Shown here one piece after another: positions 55,880 to 64,000 of a stretch of DNA of 64,000 nt. A program made the position numbers and the translations under genes. The DNA is from Gottfriedia acidiceleris (GTDB taxonomy: Bacteria > Bacillota > Bacilli > Bacillales > Bacillaceae_G): NCBI RefSeq assembly GCF_023115465.1, contig NZ_CP096034.1, positions 3,100,001-3,164,000 of the forward strand, written 5' to 3'. The notes beneath the pieces are model-generated. The model saw only the letters and a program-made list of their open reading frames with translations. It did no database searches and was not told the origin of the DNA. Within the stretch, counting starts at the first letter, position 1. Every line of letters starts with the position of its first letter.

Positions 55880-56145
55880 ACTTGACCCTCCAATTTTAAA
55901 GTTTCTTTCAATCAATTGTATGAATAGTTTAAAAACTTATTAATTATTATTCAAATAATTAGTTTCGGAATAGTGTGTAAAAGAAAAGTAATATAGTTAG
56001 ATTTTCAGGTGAAGGTTTTTCATTTTGTATAATTTTTCATCAGAATCCTAAACATTTTAGGTGATTTAAAGTTTGGAAGCTTATTTTAAATGACTTTTCT
56101 ATCGTAGAGCAGTCACGTTGAATTTAATTTTATAATTTCACTACA
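55880..56145. other. Gap upstream of the DinB gene
   Basis: Part of a 312-bp gap, AT-rich with no recognisable gene or repeat; it should carry the DinB-gene promoter. The pyr-operon terminator follows at 56146. Confidence 0.45.
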
Positions 56146-56178
56146 CAAAAAAAAAGATGACTCCAAAAAGTCATCTTT
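56146..56178 (-). terminator. Terminator of the pyr operon
   Basis: AAAGATGACT/AGTCATCTTT hairpin with T9 on the minus strand, 14-46 bp after the pyrE stop. Confidence 0.92.
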
Positions 56179-56191
56179 CCTATTCTAAGTA

Positions 56192-56826
56192 TTAAACTTC
56201 AACAGTCATCCAACTAGCATCTTGTGGATTTTTTCTCCATGCAGTTAGTTTTGCTACATGTTCTGCTTCGATTGAGCCTTGTTCTTTTGCTACTTCAACT
56301 AGTGTGTCATAGTCAGTTAGTGAATAGTATGATACGTCGTTTGCCTCAAATTTCTCTACTGCTGCTGGAAGATTGTATGTGAAGATTGAGACTACTCCTA
56401 GTACTTCGCAGCCCGCTTCGCGTAAAGCTTCAACGCATGTTATTACGCTGCCGCCAGTTGAGATTAAATCTTCTACTACTACTACTTTTTGTCCAGGTTT
56501 AATAGGGCCTTCAATTTGGTTTCCTTTGCCGTGGCCTTTTGCAGAGCTACGAACATAAACCATTGGTAATTCCATTAAATCACTTGTCCATGCTGCGTGT
56601 GGAATACCAGCAGTTGCTGTTCCAGCGATTACATCTACGTTACCAAATTTAGTTTGGATTAGTTCTACTAAGCCTTTTGCAATGTTTTTACGAATTTCTG
56701 GATAGCCAAGAGTTAGGCGATTATCACAATAAATTGGAGATTTGATGCCTGATGCCCAAGTAAATGGAGTTTCAGGTTGAAGGCTTACTGCCCCAATTCT
56801 TAATAAGTTTGCTGCGATATTCTTTT

Positions 56827-56830
<4 letters not shown>
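56192..56830 (-). CDS. pyrE: Orotate phosphoribosyltransferase
   Basis: Converts orotate and PRPP to orotidine monophosphate. The 212-aa protein has the PRPP motif [13 protein letters not shown] (about residues 113-125) and [11 protein letters not shown] in the catalytic loop. ATG at 56830 overlaps the pyrF stop (ATGA) and has GGGAGGG upstream. Last gene of the pyr operon. Confidence 0.97.
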
Positions 56831-59216
<2,386 letters not shown>

Positions 59217-59220
<4 letters not shown>

Positions 59221-62200
59221 ACTAATACGCCAGCCTTCATTTCTTTGTTTGGTAGTGCAGAAGTTGAGAATGTTAAGCTTTCAATTACTGATAATATTGC
59301 AGTTGCTGTATCTAGTGAAGTTAAGCAAACTACTCCGTTTTCAACTGATTCACGACGAATTCTGAATCCATCACGAGCTGGTTTTTTACCTTTTGTTAAT
59401 GTATTGATAACAAACTGTGCATCTCCACGCTTGATCATATCTAGCATATTGTCTTCATGCTCGTTAATTTTGTTTACCGCTTTTACTGGTATACCGTGGT
59501 TTTCTAAATAATTTTTAGTTCCTTCTGTTCCGAATACTGTAAATCCAATTTCATGGAAACGTTTTGCGATATTTACTACTTCTTCTTTATCTTTATCAGC
59601 TACTGTAATGATCACTGAACCGTGTGTTGGTATTTGCATTCCCGCAGCAATTAGTGCTTTGTATAATGCTTTTTGAAGACTTACATCTTTACCCATTACT
59701 TCTCCAGTTGATTTCATTTCAGGGCCTAAAGTTATATCAACTGAGCGTAGCTTAGCGAATGAGAACACTGGTGCTTTTACATATACTTCATTTCCTTCTG
59801 GGTGGTAGCCTGTTGCATATCCGAATGAAGCTAATGTTTGACCTAAGATAACTTTTGTTGCGATATTCGCCATTGGTACATCTGTAATTTTACTTAAGAA
59901 TGGCACAGTACGGCTTGATCTTGGGTTTACCTCTAGTACAAATACTTCATCTTTATCTGTTACAACAAACTGGATGTTAAGTAATCCTTTGATATTTAAG
60001 CCCTTTGCAAGTTTAATTGTATAGTCGATTAATTTTTCCTTCGCAGCTTGTGATACATTTTGTGTAGGGTATACTGCGATTGAATCTCCTGAGTGAACTC
60101 CAGCACGTTCGATATGCTCCATAATACCAGGGATGTATACATCGATTCCGTCGGAGATTGCATCTACCTCAATTTCTTTACCAGTTAAGTAGCGGTCGAC
60201 TAATACTGGATGTTCTGGATTGATTTTAACTGCATTTTGCATGTAGTGAAGAATTTCTTCACGGTGGTATACAATCTCCATTGCACGTCCACCAAGTACA
60301 TATGATGGTCTTACTAATACTGGATAACCAATTTCATCAGCGATATCCGCTGCTTCTTCAGGTGTCATTGCTGTTTTACCTAGAGGTTGTGGTACTCCTA
60401 ATTGTTGAAGTGCTTCTTCAAACTTGTCACGGTCTTCAGCGCGATCTAAATCTTCAAGTGAAGTTCCAAGAATTTTCACACCACGTTCAACTAATTTGCC
60501 TGCAAGGTTAATCGCTGTTTGGCCACCGAATTGAACAACTACTCCCATCGGTTTTTCTAAATCGATAATGTGCATAACGTCTTCAATTGTTAATGGTTCG
60601 AAATACAGTTTGTCTGAGATACTGAAATCAGTTGACACTGTTTCTGGGTTGTTGTTTATAATGATTGCTTCGTATCCAGCCTCTTTTATTGCTCTTACAC
60701 AGTGTACTGTTGCATAGTCAAACTCGATCCCTTGACCGATTCGAATTGGACCAGAGCCAAGAACAACTACGCTCTTTTTATCCGTTACAATTGATTCATT
60801 TTCGATTTCGTATGTTCCGTAGAAGTATGGTGTTGTTGATTCAAACTCTGCTGCACATGTATCAACCATTTTATATACTGGTATGATTTGATTTTGTTTT
60901 CTAAATTCGAATATTTCTTTATTTGTAGCATTCCATTGTGATGCGATGTAATCATCACTGAAGCCCATTTTCTTAGCTTTTAAAAGTACATCTAGTTCAA
61001 AATGGTTATCTTTAATTTGTTTTTCCATTTTAATGATGTTTTCAATTTTGTGTAGGAAGAAGAAATCAATTTTTGTAATATCGTGTATTTCTTCTAATGT
61101 CATACCTGTTCTCATTGCTTCAGCAACAATGTAAAGTCTTTCATCGTCAGCTTTTGCCATGCGAGTAATCATTTCGTCTTTAGTCAGTTCTTTTACTGCG
61201 TTAAGCTCGATGTGATTTATTCCTAATTCTAGAGAGCGTACCGCTTTTAATAATGACTCTTCAAGTGTTCTACCAATCGCCATTACTTCTCCAGTTGCTT
61301 TCATTTGAGTTCCTAACTGACGGTTTGCAGTTTCAAACTTATCAAATGGCCAACGTGGAATTTTTGATACGATATAGTCTAATGCTGGCTCGAAGCAGGC
61401 ATAAGTTTTCTTAGTAACTGGGTTAATCATTTCATCTAGTGTTAAGCCTACTGCGATTTTCGCTGCTAATTTTGCAATCGGGTAACCTGTTGCTTTTGAA
61501 GCTAACGCACTTGATCGTGATACACGTGGGTTTACTTCGATTACATAGTAATGGAAGCTATCCGCGTCTAGTGCAAGCTGTACGTTACATCCACCTTCGA
61601 TTCCTAAAGCACGGATGATTTTTAATGATACATTTCGTAGCATTTGATATTCGCGATCGCTTAACGTTTGAGAAGGAGCGATTACGATTGAATCTCCTGT
61701 ATGAACACCAACTGGATCGATGTTTTCCATGTTACATACTACAATCGCATGGTCATTTGCATCACGCATTACTTCATACTCGATTTCTTTAAAACCAGCG
61801 ATACTTTTTTCTAATAAACATTGTGTTACTGGGCTATTTTTTAATCCGCTTGCTACGATTTCTTTTAAATCTTCTTCATTATTACAAATTCCTCCGCCTG
61901 TTCCTCCAAGAGTAAAGGCAGGTCTTACGATAACTGGGTAGCCAATTTCTTCTACGAAGTCATATGCTTCTTCTAAAGTATGAATGATTGTACTTTCTGG
62001 TACTGGCTCGCTTAAGTCGTTCATTAATGTTCTGAATAAGTCACGGTCTTCTGCACGGTTAATCGCTTCTAGAGTTGTACCTAAAATTTTTACTCCACAC
62101 TCTTTTAACACGCCAGATTTATCTAATTCTACCGCTAGGTTAAGTCCTGTTTGACCTCCTAATGTTGGTAAAAGTGCATCCGGACGTTCTTTACGAATGA

Positions 62201-62429
62201 TTCGACTAACGAAATCCACTGTTAGTGGTTCGATGTATACTTTATCAGCTGTTTGTACATCCGTCATAATTGTTGCAGGGTTTGAATTTACAAGAATTAC
62301 TTTGTATCCTTCTTCTTTCAATGCCTGACAAGCCTGTGTTCCAGCATAGTCAAATTCTGCTGCTTGACCGATTATGATTGGTCCTGATCCGATTACTAAG
62401 ATTGTCTCGATGTCTACGCGTTTTGGCAT
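59217..62429 (-). CDS. pyrAB: Carbamoyl-phosphate synthase, large subunit (pyrimidine-specific)
   Basis: A 1070-aa protein with two homologous ATP-grasp halves (each with GSGPI-IGQ at the front: about residues 14 and 560) and a C-terminal MGS-like allosteric domain (from about 930) that should bind UMP/PRPP. It makes carbamoyl phosphate from ammonia supplied by PyrAA. GAGAGGGG precedes the ATG, which lies 16 bp inside pyrAA. Confidence 0.98.
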
Positions 62430-63514
62430 TGTAAGTTCCCCTCTCTTTTCTGTGCTTCCATCATGCTCATAAATTCATCAAATAAATAGTTTGCATCTTC
62501 TGGTCCAGGTGATGCTTCTGGGTGGTATTGTACTGTGAATGCAGGGTAAATCTTATGTTTAAGTCCTTCTACAGTTCCATCATTTAGTGCAACATGTGTT
62601 ACTTCTAAATCAGTTCCTTCAATTGAATCCATTTCTACAGCATAACCGTGGTTTTGTGAAGTGATAGCTACTTTTCCTGTTTCTAAATGTTTAACTGGAT
62701 GGTTCGCACCACGGTGACCGAATTTTAGTTTTGAAGTATTTCCACCATTTGCTAGAGCAAATAATTGGTGTCCTAAACAAATTCCGAATAATGGTACTTT
62801 GCCTACTACTTCTTTAATCATTTCGATTGCTACTTGAACATCCTTTGGATCTCCAGGTCCATTACTTAACATAATTCCATCTGGAGCAAGTAAGAAAATT
62901 TCTTTTGCTGAAATATTATATGGTACGACTGTAACGTCACATTTACGGTTTGTTAATTCTCTTAAAATACCATGCTTCATACCAAAATCTACTAATACTA
63001 CTCGGTGTCCTCTACCTGGACTTCTATAAGGTTTTTGTGTTGAAACACGTTCAACATGGTTTGTGAATAGTGGTGTATTTGTTAGTTCTGCAACTACTTC
63101 ATCAACATTTGCTTCCATGCTGCAGAATTTCCCTTTCATTGTTCCAACTTCACGAAGCTTTTTCGTTAACATACGTGTATCGATTCCTGCTAAACCTGGA
63201 ATACCTTTATCTTTGCAATATTGATCCAAGCTCATTTTGTTTCGGAAATTTGATGGATGCTCAGCATATTCTTTTACAATTAAGCCGTGTACTGCTGGTA
63301 CGATGCTTTCAAAATCCTCTAAGTTGATACCATAGTTCCCTACTAAAGGGAAAGTGAATGTTACGATTTGTCCACAGTAAGATGGGTCAGTTAATACCTC
63401 TTGATATCCTGTCATACCTGTTGTAAATACGATTTCTCCTGTTGTTTCAACTTCGCTACCAAATCCTTCTCCTACAAAAACTGTTCCGTCTTCTAATATT
63501 AATTGACGCATCAT
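62414..63514 (-). CDS. pyrAA: Carbamoyl-phosphate synthase, small (glutaminase) subunit
   Basis: A 366-aa class I glutamine amidotransferase with nucleophile Cys in GICLGHQ (about residue 244) and the His-Glu pair in YHPEASPGP (about 326-328). The N-terminal CPSase domain begins [18 protein letters not shown]. Its start overlaps the pyrC stop by 4 bp, implying coupled translation. Confidence 0.98.
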   Translation of the reverse strand: MMRQLILEDGTVFVGEGFGSEVETTGEIVFTTGMTGYQEVLTDPSYCGQIVTFTFPLVGNYGINLEDFESIVPAVHGLIVKEYAEHPSNFRNKMSLDQYCKDKGIPGLAGIDTRMLTKKLREVGTMKGKFCSMEANVDEVVAELTNTPLFTNHVERVSTQKPYRSPGRGHRVVLVDFGMKHGILRELTNRKCDVTVVPYNISAKEIFLLAPDGIMLSNGPGDPKDVQVAIEMIKEVVGKVPLFGICLGHQLFALANGGNTSKLKFGHRGANHPVKHLETGKVAITSQNHGYAVEMDSIEGTDLEVTHVALNDGTVEGLKHKIYPAFTVQYHPEASPGPEDANYLFDEFMSMMEAQKREGNLQCQNA

Positions 63515-64000
63515 ACTGTTAGTTCCTCTCTTTCATATACTAATTTGCCATTTACCATTGTCATTACTGGCCAACCTTTACAGTTCCAACCATTAAATGG
63601 AGTGTTTTTACCTTTTGAAAGGAATGTTGTTGAATCGATTTCCTCTTCTAAATCTAAGTCGATTACAGTTAGGTCTGCTACCGCTCCAACTTCAATTTTT
63701 CCTCTGTTTAAGTTAAAAACTTCAGCAGGTTTAGTTGTTAAAAAGTTTATTACTTGTTGTAAAGTCATTTTGCCTGTTTCAACAAAATGAGTGTTTAATA
63801 ATGGAAAAGCAGTTTCTAAGCCTACAATTCCAAACGGTGCTAATTGCATTCCCTGAGCTTTTTCCTCTTCTGTATGAGGTGCATGATCTGTTGCAATCAT
63901 GTCGATTGTTCCATCAAGTAAACCTTCGATTAATGCTTCTCGATCGACTGCACTTCTTAATGGAGGATTCATTTTGAAATTTGTGTCTAAGTCTGGGATA
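63511..64000 (-). CDS. pyrC: Dihydroorotase, C-terminal part
   Basis: The gene enters from the right edge; about 163 C-terminal codons are present, with the frame continuing open to position 64000 ([10 protein letters not shown] is internal, not a start). Motifs are [13 protein letters not shown] (metal/catalytic Asp) and [14 protein letters not shown], typical of class I dihydroorotase, which cyclises carbamoyl aspartate. Confidence 0.95.
   Translation of the reverse strand, partial: IPDLDTNFKMNPPLRSAVDREALIEGLLDGTIDMIATDHAPHTEEEKAQGMQLAPFGIVGLETAFPLLNTHFVETGKMTLQQVINFLTTKPAEVFNLNRGKIEVGAVADLTVIDLDLEEEIDSTTFLSKGKNTPFNGWNCKGWPVMTMVNGKLVYEREELTV

Overview
The window comes from the chromosome of a low-GC, endospore-forming member of the Bacillaceae. 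The gene order from fabD-plsX-fapR through recG, sdaAA/sdaAB, fakA-yloU, rpmB, spoVM, thiN-rpe-rsgA-prkC-prpC-rlmN-rsmB-fmt-def-priA-coaBC-rpoZ-gmk-yicC, the yloB-type Ca2+ ATPase, rqcH and then pyrE-F-D-K-AB-AA-C is that of the Bacillus subtilis fapR-to-pyr region. The AT-rich sequence, AGGAGG-type ribosome binding sites and spoVM agree with this. The exact genus cannot be settled from the window.

Layout. (1) 1-28.5 kb is conserved housekeeping DNA, nearly all on the minus strand: phospholipid synthesis and its regulator, DNA repair, serine breakdown, fatty acid kinase, the PrkC/PrpC signalling pair, tRNA and rRNA modification, replication restart, CoA synthesis and the RNA polymerase omega subunit. 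remA, which usually lies between gmk and yicC, is absent. Two Bacillus-type intergenic repeats and a MITE-like repeat sit in the gaps. (2) 28.5-42.5 kb and 51.7-56 kb are accessory DNA between rqcH and pyrE: glutamate racemase, a Nudix hydrolase, a maltodextrin regulon (malE-malF-malG-secreted amylase-lacI, a yvdJ-like gene and a divergent neopullulanase), a GNAT protein, a heterodimeric ABC exporter, a frameshifted secreted-protein gene and a DinB-family protein. (3) 42,497-51,720 is a 9.2-kb integrated element. (4) 56.2-64 kb is the pyrimidine operon, reaching the window edge inside pyrC.

The most interesting feature is the 9.2-kb element. A large serine recombinase lies next to its right end. 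Both ends carry the 8-bp direct repeat CTAGTTCA. Joining the two element ends rebuilds a 52-bp attP in which 19 of 26 positions are inverted-repeat matches, centred on a non-palindromic AG. Joining the flanks rebuilds an intact ABC-exporter operon in which the first gene's stop overlaps the second gene's start (ATGA). The element has therefore split a heterodimeric exporter operon and replaced the last six residues of the first subunit with one. Inside are an Xre-type regulator heading a five-gene operon, a minimal tyrosine recombinase flanked by 39/40-identical 40-bp palindromic repeats, a sigma-factor-like protein, two DUF3888-like secreted proteins, another secreted protein, two small membrane proteins and an unlisted 51-aa gene at the left end. 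No relaxase, conjugation or virion genes are visible.

How the genes work together: housekeeping genes are tightly packed with 1-29 bp overlaps, implying translational coupling (prpC/prkC, priA/coaBC, the pyr genes). The maltodextrin genes would import maltodextrins (the ATPase must come from elsewhere), cut them outside and inside the cell, and be controlled through LacI/CcpA-type sites at both divergent promoters.
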